64,000 nt of DNA from Prevotella sp. (GTDB taxonomy: Bacteria > Bacteroidota > Bacteroidia > Bacteroidales > Bacteroidaceae), in the NCBI GenBank assembly GCA_017538105.1, contig JAFYJN010000085.1, positions 1-64,000 of the forward strand, read 5' to 3'. The position numbers and the translations under genes were made by a program. This document shows, piece by piece, positions 1 through 9,138 of the stretch. The notes beneath the pieces were generated by a model. The model searched no databases. It had not been told where the DNA came from and saw only the letters and a program-made list of their open reading frames with translations. Position 1 is the first letter of the stretch, and every line of letters begins with the position of its first letter.

Positions 1-445
1 CACAGATAGTAACGATACCGTCAGCGCGGTCTATAACCAAGTCAATTTGAACGGCAGGTTGGCTATTCTGACTGCGCCATGCATAGTATTCATGCCTGAT
101 GGCGTCAAGTCGCAAGCCATGTACAATCTGCCTTACATGCCTTAGACAGACACGCTCAAAAGTCAGTCCATACCAATTATTTTGCTCTGGTGTGCCGAGT
201 GTGTTACGCCAGAAATGTTCATCCGTCACTCTACGTGTACCAAACCGATAGTAGAACAGAGAGTAGAAATCTATCAACTGGTATATGCCATTTTTCTGTA
301 ATGTGCCGTTATTGTATCTGCGTACAAAGTCACAATGCTCCAAGTCATCCAGCATATCACAAAGATGACCATTGTCCGAAATTTTTAATTCCTTCGCTAT
401 TTCTGCACGTGTATATCCGTCACATCCTGGGCAAAAAGTTGTCAT
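1..445 (-). pseudogene. C-terminal fragment of an archaeal-type AAA ATPase (DUF234-like end)
   Basis: An open frame on the minus strand runs from an ATG at 445 off the left edge. Residues from about 10 onward read as the C-terminal half of a Bacteroidales ATP-binding protein: a winged-helix stretch (YTRAEIAKELKISDNG), then FYSLFYYRFG, a conserved LTFERVCLRH and a nuclease-like QIDLVIDRADG. The N-terminal P-loop part is missing, and the first nine residues (MTTFCPGCD) do not fit the family. A 9-bp inverted repeat, 429-437 with 455-463, spans the apparent start and marks where homology ends. I read it as a truncated, probably inactive gene. The continuation beyond base 1 cannot be seen. Confidence 0.6.
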
Positions 446-788
446 TTTTAACAGTTTTTGCCCGAAATATCACTTCGCGAGATTCCAAAATCCAACTATT
501 CCTGCAATAGTGGTACTTGAACATACCCCCCAAATAAGAGATTGGGACGCTTGATGATAAAAAGCAAAGAACTCGGGCATAAACCAAATGAAAATGCAAG
601 TTTATGCCCAGTTATTATACATTTTAACAAACTGAGTTCCTTCTTCATAACCTACTGATTTTTTTTACAACTTACCGACTAACAACACAAAAGTTTTGTA
701 TAAATTTGTATAAACAAGTCGGCCTCTCTCCGAGCCAATGTATAACTTTGCACGCGGTTTTATATAACTGTAAGTGCTATAAACAACA
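446..788. other. Gene-free stretch with inverted repeats before the IS21 remnant
   Basis: No credible gene. It holds a 10-bp inverted repeat (575-584 with 600-609, arms GGGCATAAAC / GTTTATGCCC) that extends further if one base is bulged, a short direct repeat TTGTATAAA near 695-712, and the promoter-like element at 743-750. The direct repeats may belong to the left end of the IS21-type element, but no terminal repeat could be fixed. Confidence 0.4.
743..750 (+). promoter_or_regulatory. Promoter -7 element TAACTTTG before the istA remnant
   Basis: Matches the Bacteroidetes TAnnTTTG pattern 38 bases before the start of the transposase fragment. Confidence 0.4.
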
Positions 789-1289
789 ATGATTAGTATG
801 ATAGAAAGAAAAGACATCATCAGCGAATATGAACAGACAGGTTCCATTCGCGCTGTGGCCAGGAATCTTGGCATTCACCGCAAGACGGTGAAGAATTACG
901 TCAATGGGTATTTGGTTGCCAAGGCGGGAGGCGATGAGACGCTGACCGCCTACCTGAAGAGCGAGCCTTCGTACTAGGTTCCCCAAAGGGAGAGAACCGT
1001 CATCACGGACGAGGTGTGTGAGTTTATCAACACTTGCCTTCGTGACAATGAGGAGAAGCGCCGGAGGGGTGACAGGACGCAACCTGCCGAGCGCACACAG
1101 CCAGAGCAGTTAATACAGTTGTCGCTCGAAGAGAAAAAGATGACCCAGAAGCAGTTGGCTATGGAAATCGGTGTCAGCCCATCGCGTATTAACGATTATA
1201 TATCCGGGCGAGCGGAACCGACGCTCAAAATTGCCCGTCAGCTTTGCACTACATTAGGCTTCGCCCCTGCCGCTATGCTGGGCTGTTGA
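789..1289 (+). pseudogene. IS21 istA N-terminus with in-frame TAG, joined to a HigA-like antitoxin C-terminus
   Basis: Residues 1-62 are the helix-turn-helix start of an IstA transposase (ARNLGIHRKTVKNYVNGY). A TAG at 975-977 interrupts the frame. The same frame then continues with IstA-like sequence (VITDEVCEFINTCLRDNEEK) to about 1075, and runs straight into a different domain: an XRE-type helix-turn-helix (MTQKQLAMEIGVSPSRIND, then SGRAEPTLKIARQL) ending at 1289. That second part looks like the C-terminus of a HigA/MqsA-class antitoxin. The transposase catalytic domain and istB are absent. I infer a decayed IS21 insertion followed by deletion that fused it to an antitoxin gene. An internal ATG at 1140 could give a lone helix-turn-helix protein of about 49 residues. 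Confidence 0.65.
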
Positions 1290-1368
1290 ACATTACAACA
1301 GCCCAACATATGTTGTTCAACTCATTTATGCAGTATGGAGAGAATGAACGACAATCAAAGACTGTTTA

Positions 1369-1764
1369 TCAATCCGTATATTTGATGATACGATAGTTAT
1401 TCTTGTCGTCGATGATGACACCATCGGCTTTTAGCTTACGGGCTTGTTTGGCTGCACGCAGAAAGTAATATTTTTCAATGCGGGGACGTTCACGGCGAAT
1501 GAGAGGGATAATAAATGGGCGATAGGCACCAAGAGCTATGACCTTGAAGGGACGATTAACTTCGCTTTCATTCATATAAATGCTGACATTGTTATACACA
1601 TCAGCCTCGCGCTCATCAGTCTTGAGCATTTTGCCAACAATTGTCGTGGAATGAGCGCGCCGCTCGTAATTATTTTTCATCTCATCAACACTGAAATAAC
1701 TGGAACATGAGGATAGCACGACGGCAGCTGTCAAAGCGAAAACAAATAGATTCTTTTTCATCAT
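1369..1764 (-). CDS. Small lipoprotein of unknown function
   Basis: The start at 1764 (tandem ATGATG) is chosen because a promoter element (TATCTTTG, 1814-1821 on the minus strand) lies upstream, whereas the longer frame to 1860 would begin before that promoter. From this start the protein has about 131 residues. A lipoprotein signal sequence (MKKNLFVFALTAAVVLSSCS) is followed by a basic, non-repetitive domain with a central YMNESEVNRPFKVIALGAYR and a C-terminal QARKLKADGVIIDDKNNYR. The latter resembles a small beta-alpha-beta unit found in some exported Bacteroidetes proteins. It is a single-gene unit, and its function is not recognised. Confidence 0.7.
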   Translation of the reverse strand: MMKKNLFVFALTAAVVLSSCSSYFSVDEMKNNYERRAHSTTIVGKMLKTDEREADVYNNVSIYMNESEVNRPFKVIALGAYRPFIIPLIRRERPRIEKYYFLRAAKQARKLKADGVIIDDKNNYRIIKYTD

Positions 1765-1813
1765 AACTAAAATTTGATTAAACATGTTTACGATATTTTG
1801 ATTATACATGGTA

Positions 1814-1821
1814 CAAAGATA
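1814..1821 (-). promoter_or_regulatory. Promoter -7 element for the lipoprotein at 1369-1764
   Basis: CAAAGATA on the plus strand, TATCTTTG on the minus strand. It decides the start choice of the gene downstream. Confidence 0.6.
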
Positions 1822-2024
1822 AGTATTAACAAGAGGCTTCCAATCATCCATTTTGTCCAATAAAAATGAGTCTCCTCTTGCGCCCCTCCAAGAGTAGGTA
1901 ATGGAAGTAGGATGAGGTCTTTTTGAATGAACAAAAACGTAATTAAGATAATGTCAAATTGTTCACTGTATATTATCTCTTCATGTATTCATAATGACCG
2001 ACTTGGAGGAAACGATAAGTAATA

Positions 2025-2141
2025 CTATTTTAGGGTCGCCCGATACTCTGTCGGGGTACAATCAAACTGCCCTAGATCACCTTGTTTAAGGACCAAGTTG
2101 TTGTATGCCTCTTCTATTTTGGCTTTTAGTTCATCGTTCAT
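2025..2141 (-). CDS. Possible 38-residue ORF
   Basis: A short minus-strand frame beginning MNDELKAKIEEAYNNLVLKQ and ending EYRATLK. The first half is predicted helical and charged, and the composition looks protein-like. It lies downstream of the 34-bp palindrome at 2177-2210, on the same strand as the 73-residue ORF. No family is recognised. It could be a remnant of a longer gene or chance. Confidence 0.3.
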   Translation of the reverse strand: MNDELKAKIEEAYNNLVLKQGDLGQFDCTPTEYRATLK

Positions 2142-2176
2142 ATTTTTTGTTCGTTTGTACTATTATTCTGATATTT

Positions 2177-2210
2177 CGGGTTACCATGTTTGCGCAAACA
2201 TGGTAACCCG
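2177..2210. terminator. Perfect 34-bp palindrome, likely terminator
   Basis: The sequence reads identically on both strands, centred at 2193/2194 on TTTGCGCAAA, with CGGGTTACC / GGTAACCCG ends. With one bulged base it extends through flanking TTT/AAA. It stands 55 bases after the stop of the 73-residue ORF, so termination is the simplest role. There is no T-run. Confidence 0.45.
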
Positions 2211-2264
2211 GAAACAATAATATCCCCTACAAGTATTATTGTTATCAGCAAGTATATAGTATTC

Positions 2265-2486
2265 TTATAATGAATCCCATATAGTAGAAGAGAGTCTATC
2301 TTTTTCCGTTGGATACTCTTCTTCCCATAAGTTGGAACTGTTGGCAGCCGGTTCTTGAGAGCCGCTCTCGTCCACGCCGCCCCAGCCAGTGCCGTTGTCA
2401 CCTGTCACGCTGCCGTCGAGCATGATACTATCGATGTCCATCATGCAGGTCTTCACCTGCGGTGTAATATATCTTGTTTTTTTCAT
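2265..2486 (-). CDS. Short 73-residue Prevotella-type peptide
   Basis: It begins MKKTRYITPQVKTCMMDIDS, the MKK-x-Y-x-x-P-x-V start typical of many short, unannotated Bacteroidales ORFs that accompany surface-protein genes. It continues acidic and Gly/Ser-rich (GSVTGDNGTGWGGVDESG). No clear signal peptide or membrane segment is seen. It follows the 1933-residue surface protein on the same strand, separated by C-rich repeats, and is probably in the same transcript. Role unknown. Confidence 0.55.
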   Translation of the reverse strand: MKKTRYITPQVKTCMMDIDSIMLDGSVTGDNGTGWGGVDESGSQEPAANSSNLWEEEYPTEKDRLSSTIWDSL

Positions 2487-2496
2487 AATTCTTTTA

Positions 2497-2600
2497 ACCC
2501 ACCCCCACCCTCCTTAAGGAGGGTGGGCTTTCATGGGCTTTGTTTATTGGTTAAACTTTCTATTATCACTCCCCCCTCCCTAGGAGGGGTTGGGGGTGGG
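2497..2600. repeat. Family g C/G-rich repeat, two inverted units
   Basis: Two units (CCCACCCCCACCCTCC with TAAGGAGGGTGGG, and CTCCCCCCTCCCTAGG with AGGGGTTGGGGGTGGG) fill the gap between the surface-protein stop codon and the 73-residue ORF. The same motif recurs at nine or so other places in the window. Confidence 0.7.
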
Positions 2601-2602
2601 TA

Positions 2603-5600
2603 TTACTTAATTACCTGTTTCTTGCCGTTGATGATATATATGCCGCGAGGCAACTTCTTCAAGTCGATATCCTTGCCTACGAACTGGCCCTGTATGGTAT
2701 ACACAGCACCGTCAGCCATCTGCTCGCGATTAATCTCACGTATGCCTGTCGTTCCGTCGAACGAGAAGCTGATGTTCGCGTTGGCCATGTCAGCCAGCAC
2801 ATCCACGAACTCGAAATACCCGCGGAAAGCCTTCATCTTCGTCAGACCGGTAGAATACCAGAACTTGTTGTTACTGATGAAGAGACAGCTCTCAGGCACC
2901 GTCGTCTGGGCATGGTACGTGCCGTAGAACGTGCCGTACACCTTGCGCTGCCTGCCCGTCTTGCCGTTGTCGTATTCAGCTATCGCGCTCTCCTCGTCGG
3001 GTTCAAGGATGCTTCTCACCGTGAACTCCTCAACGGGTTCCGACACCTTGATCAGGTAGGGATAGTTGGCGTAGAACCCTTCCTCGTCGATGTCGATGTC
3101 GCCGAAGTGGACAAGGATACTTTTTACGTTGTCGTCATCGTCGTAATCCACGTCGTAGCTGTCGAACGCCTGCAGCTGCACGTCGTCGCCGAACGAGGCG
3201 TACACCTGCTCAGCCGTCATGTTGAAAGGCAGACAGATGGTGCTCCACTGGTTGGCGGCTATCGTGCGCCTCACCCTGATGTTCACCGCAGCGTCCGTCG
3301 TCTCGATGTCGTCTTCGGAGTCCTCATCAAGCACGATGGTATTGTCGCCGATGGTCAGCTCGGTGGTCACCGTCTGACCCACCTCGGTGAGGTTGTTATC
3401 AGCATCGGAGAAGGCTGCGTCGAGGATGTTCATCTCATATACGCCATCGGCATAGTCCTCGGGGATGTTGACCGTGATTCGTGCCACCTCGCCCTCGTTG
3501 CCGCTGAAGGTGTAGGGCTTGCCCGTGTTCGGGTTGGCCGTCGAGGTGCCGCAGAGCACCTGCAGCGTGCCGTCAGCCTGCAGGGCGGAGTTGAAATAGT
3601 CGGTCTTGCGAGCCGTGGTGCGCTCCGTGCTCAGTTCGGCCATGAGGATGTCGTCATCGTCGGTGGCCACCGTGATGCCTTCGGGCAGCTGCAGGCGGAA
3701 CTCGAAGCCCGCCACGGGGCTGCTGTTCTTCATCTGGATGGAGAGCGTCTGCTGCGTGCCCGGGGTGGCGGTCACGGGCTCCACGTAGATGATGTCGGTC
3801 AGCGTCGAAATATCCGTCGCGGCTTTCCTCGGGCCCTTCTTCGGGGCTGCCGCCGGGGCGTTGCTGCTGGTCGACGAGTTCAGGATGATGTTGGCGATGC
3901 CGATGAAGTCGGACACCTCGATGTTCTTGTTGTTGTTCAAGTCACCCGCCTTGAAGATGAACACCTGCGGCGGATTGCCGAGGATGTAATTGGCCGTGGC
4001 GATGAAGTCGGCCACCTCCACTTTCTTGTTGCCGTTCACATCGCCGAGGATGAAGTTGATGATGGAGAGCGTCGACTTCAGGTAGGCGGTTGTGTAGAGC
4101 GTGGAGTTCTTGTCGGTCAAGTTCACTTCCTTCAGGATGATGGGATAGTCACCTTCCTCCATGTCCTCGCTGATGTTGAGCGTGATGGTTGCCACCTCGC
4201 CGTCATTGCCGTCGAAGGTGTATCCCTTCGATGAGCCGCAGAGCACGCGGATGCTGCCGTCAGCCTGCACGGTCGAATTGAAGTAGTCGGTCTTGCGCGT
4301 CGTGGTGCGCTCCGTGCTCAGTTCTATCAGGCTGAAGCCGTCCTCGTCGGTGGCTACGGTCACGCCCTCGGGCAGGTAGAGGTCGAACTGATAACCCTGC
4401 ACCTCAACGGTGTTCTTCATCTTCACCGATAACGTCACCTGGCTGCCGGCGGCACCCTCCACGCGCTCCAGATAGATGGTGTTGGCGATGGCGCCGTAGT
4501 CGGTGTCCTCGCTCGCCGTCACTTTCTGACTCTCGAATGCTTCGATGGCGGCATTGATGTCGGCCGTGCACTGGTTGATGGCCTCGTCGCTCATCGTACT
4601 GGATATCTGGGCCCTCACGCTGTTGATTACCGCCAGAAGGGCGGCTCGTGAGCCGGGTGCATATTCACCAATGTCCTCACCTTCCGTGCTGTTGTCGTAG
4701 AGGGTCTGGGCCTCATCTACCAACGCTTGCAACGCGGCGATAGCCGCCTCTTTGTTCGCCGTCACCGTCACCTGGCAGTTGGCTGTCACGCCTGAGCCGT
4801 CAGTGGCGGAAGCGGTAATGATAGCCGTACCCACTGCCACGGCGGTGACCACTCCGTTCTCCACGGTGGCCACCTCTTCGTTGCTGCTTGTCCAACTCAA
4901 TTGTTTGTTGGTGGCCCCGAGTGGCATGACACTGGCAGTAATGGTCTCCTCCGAGCCAATGGCTATGATTAGGGTTGTCTTGTCAAAAGAAATCCCTGCC
5001 ACAGGGGTATTCTCATCATTCCATAGCAAGAAGGGATAATTCTCCCCATGGTTAATACCCCATACAGAAGAAAAGTCCCAACCTAAACCTTGGTAGGTGG
5101 CAGAGTTCATCAGTTCGGACATCGTTTTGGCAATACCCTCAACCAAATCGTCTGTTTTCCTCTGCGGAACATTATTGAGCGACACTTGCATTGTACTTAA
5201 TGCATAATTGCTCAAATCCGGGTCAGCCGCACCATTCTTAAAACCGCCTATGACTCGACATCCCCAAGAAGACTGAGCAGATAGCGATAGGATGTTGCAG
5301 GCAGCAACACTGTTTGTCAGACTGGCATTTGCACCATCGAGTTCTCCAACAACTCCACCGCCATACATTACGCCCTCAATATTCCCTGTGGCATAACACT
5401 TGTCAATACTATTGAAGGTATATCCTACCAAGCCCGCACTAAACAAAGTTCCCTTTACTCCAGTTGTGCTATAACAATTGTCAATAGGAGACAATGCATA
5501 ACCCACCAAACCGCCTGTATAAGAATCATTACCTGTAACAGAAACATTTCCTGTGGATACTGATTGGCTAATAGCAGACTCGCTATAACCCACCAAGCCT

Positions 5601-8404
5601 CCTGCATATCCGTTGGATCCACTTGTTGATAATGTCGTATTTGCAACAGATTTACTTATTGTTCCACCTTTAGAATAGCCAACGAGTCCACCAACTCGGT
5701 TTTCTGCATTAGTTGATGTGACAGTAGCATCTGTGCGACATCTATCTAAATTACATTCCTCAGCCATTCCTGCCAATCCACCAACAAATGCCTCATTGGA
5801 ACTTGACATTGCAGAACCTTCAAAAGAAACCTTATTGATTGTTGTGTTCAAGGTATAACCAACGACACCACCCACATGTACGGTACCTTCTACATCGCCC
5901 TTGACGTAACAATTCTCTATTATTCCATTGGCATTTCGCCCAATGAGGATACCCGTGTAGTCACCACCCTTCACGCTCTTTCCTGTTGCAACCTCTACGT
6001 TCAGATTTTTGATTTGTCCTGAAGAAAAGTTTGAGAAAAGACCATTATAGTCATCTGTCGTATTGATCCATAATCCAGAAATGGTATGAAAGCTACCATC
6101 TATGTATGTTGCGTCACCGCTGTTCCTACCAATGGGAATCCATCCTTTTTCCGGGCTATTCTCGTTAATCCACTGAGTCAGGTCAATGTCATTCATTACC
6201 TTATAATAACCCCTATTTGATGCTCCTTGTAAATCTTCAGCCGTATAAATGCGCCAAGGATCTTCTTCTGTTCCGCTACCAGGATATCCAACCGTTGCTG
6301 TTGTGAAATATGAAGGAGCCTTTCCTTCCACGTCAGCATATATCTGGACAATTGCTCCACTTTGTAGAGGTTCCGTATCGAAACTCCAAAAGTAATTATT
6401 GCTCTCAGTTGACACTACATCTCTGTCTTTGTAGTAAAGATACACGGTCCCACCATCAACACTCTTTCCTGAAATACTCGTAACTTGTGAAACGAGATTA
6501 CTCTCTATAATTGGTGGTGCAGCTTGATATTTCTTATAAGGGAAACATTCCGTTTCAAGTATATTCCAATTATCGTCGAAGTTCCAACCCCAAGAAACAT
6601 AGTTGGCTTTCAACTTCAGAGCAGATGGACCAATACTTGTTCCGTTCTGTAAATCATCATCTATATCTTGTGCCACACCACTTAGTATTACTCGTGCTTG
6701 TGCCAATGCACGGTTTGATTCTGATGAACCTAATGCACCGATGGTAGTATATTCTTCATCTATAAGACCATAAATGCGACCAACATTGGAGGTGGTAGCA
6801 GAAATAGTGGAAACGATGGCGACATTTGATTTTATGGTAGTATAATTACTATAATTGCTGTCAGTATCCCCACTAATTTGCCCCACTATGCCACCAACAT
6901 TTTTAGAACCATAAATATTGGCATTCATATAATTGCTATGAATAATTCCACCACTATTATAGCCCACAATTCCACCCGCGTTGTTCTGGCCTTGTATTGT
7001 CCCACTAAAATAATTATTTTCTATAGACAAACTAATAGTGTTGCGATAATAGTCATAATAAGTGAGAGTAGTACCCATATCTTTTCCGACATCTGAATAA
7101 TAATGACATGTTCTTTGAGTAACGTTTCCATTTCTAATGATTGTTTCTAGCGCAGATCCTTCGTAATGAGATTGAGCTGAAAAACTTTTTGAAGTTGATG
7201 CACTCCCAATTAGGCCACCGACAAAAGAATTTGCTATTATATTGCCAACAGTATTACAATTTTTTATTAACCTTACAACAGAACTCCCAGAATAAAGTCT
7301 TTCATAATAATAAACATCATCGTGTTGCCAATAATCTCTGTAATAATAATGTAAAGTAGGTTCCACAGCTATATTCAAAACCGCTCCAATCAATCCTCCT
7401 ACATAATCATTTCCTTGCATATCCCCGAAGTGACTGCAATTTTCCATATCCTCAATACATCCACCTTTACTCACGCCTACTATACCTCCAGCGTAATCAC
7501 CAGAAGCTGTGATAGTTCCCTTATGAAAGCAAGTGTTAAATGAAGATGTCGTATTCTCTAATGCTCCTGAAAAACCTGATACATATTGTGTTCCCTGCAC
7601 ATTACTCTCAACTGAACAGCGAATAAATGTTCCTGTGGAACAACAACCGACAAAGCCTCCAGTATAATCCAGTCCACTAACATCTCCGATTTGTTTAATA
7701 TCAGTAATGGAAACGCTTGTCAGCTTACCAGCAAAGCCACCAGCATAGTTTTCTGCATTTGTACTTTGTCCTGTCACACTACCTTGTTGCCAAGTGCCAC
7801 CTTCTGCCAATCCAACGAACCCACCGAGATAGTTTTGGGCGCTTACTGATGTCTCAACACTGAAAGTTGAATAGTTAGTGTGAAGAGATTGACCTATAAA
7901 GCCACCAACATTGCTTGTTCCTTCTACTCCAGATGTTAGTGAAAGATTACAATTGGTTATTTCTGAACCAGCAGCATACCCGATGAAACCGCCGACATTG
8001 GAAGCACCCGTGACAGAGGTTCCTTCTATCGATAGGTTTTCTATCGTAGCACCACTTAAATATCCGAAGAAACCTACGTAATCCGTTGATACGCGTTTAA
8101 TCATCAATCCCGATACTTTGTGGTTATTACCTAAAAAACTACCTTTAAATGGCATTGACTCAACACCTATAGGTAGCCATCCCTGACGTGGATTGTTTTC
8201 AGCAATCCATTCAGATATGTCCAAGTCTTTCATCAACTTGAACACCACACCCTCTTGATTGAGGAAATTAGACACTTGCGCCAGTTGCGTCTCATTGAAA
8301 ATCAGATACGGGTCTTCTTCCGTTCCATTTCCAGATCCGCTAAACTGTGCGAATGATAGTAGCGAACAAAGTAACATTGTCGCTAATGTAAATAGTCTTT
8401 TCAT
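2603..8404 (-). CDS. Giant multi-domain cell-surface protein (GLUG, Big_2, FIVAR, cohesin-like, dockerin, T9SS tail)
   Basis: The protein has 1933 residues. A signal peptide (about 1-20, ending LLSFAQF) is followed by a GTEEDPYLI segment and a long series of GLUG-type repeats (about 90-560). A second GSGTEEDPW segment (about 710) leads to more GLUG repeats (about 780-1050). Then come a Big_2 Ig-like domain (about 1130-1210), a FIVAR helical domain (about 1215-1290), a cohesin-like beta domain (about 1300-1425), a dockerin-like pair (GDVNGNKKVEVADF and GDLNNNKNIEVSDF, about 1450-1500), a second cohesin-like domain (about 1540-1665), a beta-rich domain (about 1705-1880) and a C-terminal tail ending GIYIINGKKQVIK of the type IX secretion class. 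It is probably exported and surface-attached by T9SS and may bind polysaccharide or protein. No catalytic domain is seen. No strong promoter element was found upstream. Confidence 0.85.
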   Translation of the reverse strand: MKRLFTLATMLLCSLLSFAQFSGSGNGTEEDPYLIFNETQLAQVSNFLNQEGVVFKLMKDLDISEWIAENNPRQGWLPIGVESMPFKGSFLGNNHKVSGLMIKRVSTDYVGFFGYLSGATIENLSIEGTSVTGASNVGGFIGYAAGSEITNCNLSLTSGVEGTSNVGGFIGQSLHTNYSTFSVETSVSAQNYLGGFVGLAEGGTWQQGSVTGQSTNAENYAGGFAGKLTSVSITDIKQIGDVSGLDYTGGFVGCCSTGTFIRCSVESNVQGTQYVSGFSGALENTTSSFNTCFHKGTITASGDYAGGIVGVSKGGCIEDMENCSHFGDMQGNDYVGGLIGAVLNIAVEPTLHYYYRDYWQHDDVYYYERLYSGSSVVRLIKNCNTVGNIIANSFVGGLIGSASTSKSFSAQSHYEGSALETIIRNGNVTQRTCHYYSDVGKDMGTTLTYYDYYRNTISLSIENNYFSGTIQGQNNAGGIVGYNSGGIIHSNYMNANIYGSKNVGGIVGQISGDTDSNYSNYTTIKSNVAIVSTISATTSNVGRIYGLIDEEYTTIGALGSSESNRALAQARVILSGVAQDIDDDLQNGTSIGPSALKLKANYVSWGWNFDDNWNILETECFPYKKYQAAPPIIESNLVSQVTSISGKSVDGGTVYLYYKDRDVVSTESNNYFWSFDTEPLQSGAIVQIYADVEGKAPSYFTTATVGYPGSGTEEDPWRIYTAEDLQGASNRGYYKVMNDIDLTQWINENSPEKGWIPIGRNSGDATYIDGSFHTISGLWINTTDDYNGLFSNFSSGQIKNLNVEVATGKSVKGGDYTGILIGRNANGIIENCYVKGDVEGTVHVGGVVGYTLNTTINKVSFEGSAMSSSNEAFVGGLAGMAEECNLDRCRTDATVTSTNAENRVGGLVGYSKGGTISKSVANTTLSTSGSNGYAGGLVGYSESAISQSVSTGNVSVTGNDSYTGGLVGYALSPIDNCYSTTGVKGTLFSAGLVGYTFNSIDKCYATGNIEGVMYGGGVVGELDGANASLTNSVAACNILSLSAQSSWGCRVIGGFKNGAADPDLSNYALSTMQVSLNNVPQRKTDDLVEGIAKTMSELMNSATYQGLGWDFSSVWGINHGENYPFLLWNDENTPVAGISFDKTTLIIAIGSEETITASVMPLGATNKQLSWTSSNEEVATVENGVVTAVAVGTAIITASATDGSGVTANCQVTVTANKEAAIAALQALVDEAQTLYDNSTEGEDIGEYAPGSRAALLAVINSVRAQISSTMSDEAINQCTADINAAIEAFESQKVTASEDTDYGAIANTIYLERVEGAAGSQVTLSVKMKNTVEVQGYQFDLYLPEGVTVATDEDGFSLIELSTERTTTRKTDYFNSTVQADGSIRVLCGSSKGYTFDGNDGEVATITLNISEDMEEGDYPIILKEVNLTDKNSTLYTTAYLKSTLSIINFILGDVNGNKKVEVADFIATANYILGNPPQVFIFKAGDLNNNKNIEVSDFIGIANIILNSSTSSNAPAAAPKKGPRKAATDISTLTDIIYVEPVTATPGTQQTLSIQMKNSSPVAGFEFRLQLPEGITVATDDDDILMAELSTERTTARKTDYFNSALQADGTLQVLCGTSTANPNTGKPYTFSGNEGEVARITVNIPEDYADGVYEMNILDAAFSDADNNLTEVGQTVTTELTIGDNTIVLDEDSEDDIETTDAAVNIRVRRTIAANQWSTICLPFNMTAEQVYASFGDDVQLQAFDSYDVDYDDDDNVKSILVHFGDIDIDEEGFYANYPYLIKVSEPVEEFTVRSILEPDEESAIAEYDNGKTGRQRKVYGTFYGTYHAQTTVPESCLFISNNKFWYSTGLTKMKAFRGYFEFVDVLADMANANISFSFDGTTGIREINREQMADGAVYTIQGQFVGKDIDLKKLPRGIYIINGKKQVIK

Positions 8405-8528
8405 ATTCTTAAAGTATTTTGTTTGATATTATTATCCATCTTTTAAAAGGGTGAATCATACATAGAACTTCATTTATAAAATATATAACCATAAAGTAAT
8501 TACATATAAGTCACCCTCTTGGATTACC

Positions 8529-8789
8529 TTACAATATGCTATGCTTTTGTAAGATTTCACGTAGTTCTTGTTCGTCATTACAACAATCGACGACCTCATT
8601 GTCTTCTCCTATTAAAGATATAGGCCAAAGATTCAATGATAGGACATTTGAAATTCTCTCCTCTAGACCCATTGAATTGCCATCATTCTCACAGAAGAAC
8701 GATAAAGGAATACTTAACATATAACATGAAATTAATGCGTCCTTCGGCTCAAAAGGAGTAGTTAATAGATTATTGTTTGGTGAAGGCAC
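8529..8789 (-). CDS. Possible small acidic protein, 86 residues
   Basis: A minus-strand frame whose C-terminal part looks protein-like (GLEERISNVLSLNLWP, then VVDCCNDEQELREILQKH). The start is uncertain: the ATG at 8789, or an internal one before LSIPLSFFCENDG. It sits 125 bases ahead of the giant surface gene on the same strand and behind a structured leader with its own promoter element at 9023-9030. No family is recognised. It may be a fragment of a longer gene. Confidence 0.4.
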   Translation of the reverse strand: MPSPNNNLLTTPFEPKDALISCYMLSIPLSFFCENDGNSMGLEERISNVLSLNLWPISLIGEDNEVVDCCNDEQELREILQKHSIL

Positions 8790-8798
8790 AAAAAGAAA

Positions 8799-8874
8799 GT
8801 GTGAGCCTACTTTCGCTTATTCCAATGGTAGGCTCTCGACTGCCTGTGCAACGAATAAGAAAAGCCGCTCACAC
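8799..8874 (-). ncRNA. Structured leader with two mutually exclusive folds
   Basis: On the minus strand an outer stem pairs 8867-8874 with 8799-8806 (GTGTGAGC/GCTCACAC), with a nested stem 8853-8859 / 8816-8822 (CTTATTC/GAATAAG). An alternative 8-bp stem pairs 8828-8835 with 8803-8810 (GAGCCTAC/GTAGGCTC) and uses four bases of the first. The element lies between the promoter at 9023-9030 and the ORF at 8789. A 32-residue upstream ORF starting MVNLDNSLCNW ends in its outer stem. Function is inferred only. Confidence 0.4.
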
Positions 8875-9022
8875 CTTAGACTTTATATGCATAGATATAC
8901 ATATAACCCATCTAAGGAGGGCGTTTCCTGTATTCCAGTTACACAGTGAGTTGTCGAGATTCACCATTGCGGAATAGTCAAAACGCTTCCTAATTATGTC
9001 TTGTCGTAATCATACGACATTG

Positions 9023-9030
9023 CAAATATA
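9023..9030 (-). promoter_or_regulatory. Promoter -7 element TATATTTG, minus strand
   Basis: Reads TATATTTG on the minus strand and would start a leader of about 225 bases ahead of the ORF at 8529-8789. Confidence 0.5.
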
Positions 9031-9138
9031 AGAAGTATTTCGCAGAAACGCAAAAATGCGAGCGACTTTTTTCTTGTTCCGTGGACAAAGATATGAAAAA
9101 ATCGGGAAATGGCGTATCAATTTTGTCAAAATAATAGG

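Noticed and set aside
2912..4234. 440-residue open frame on the plus strand
   Set aside because: It is the antisense shadow of the giant surface gene. The composition (His, Val and Arg-rich) is that of a reversed frame, and the minus-strand frame has recognisable domains.
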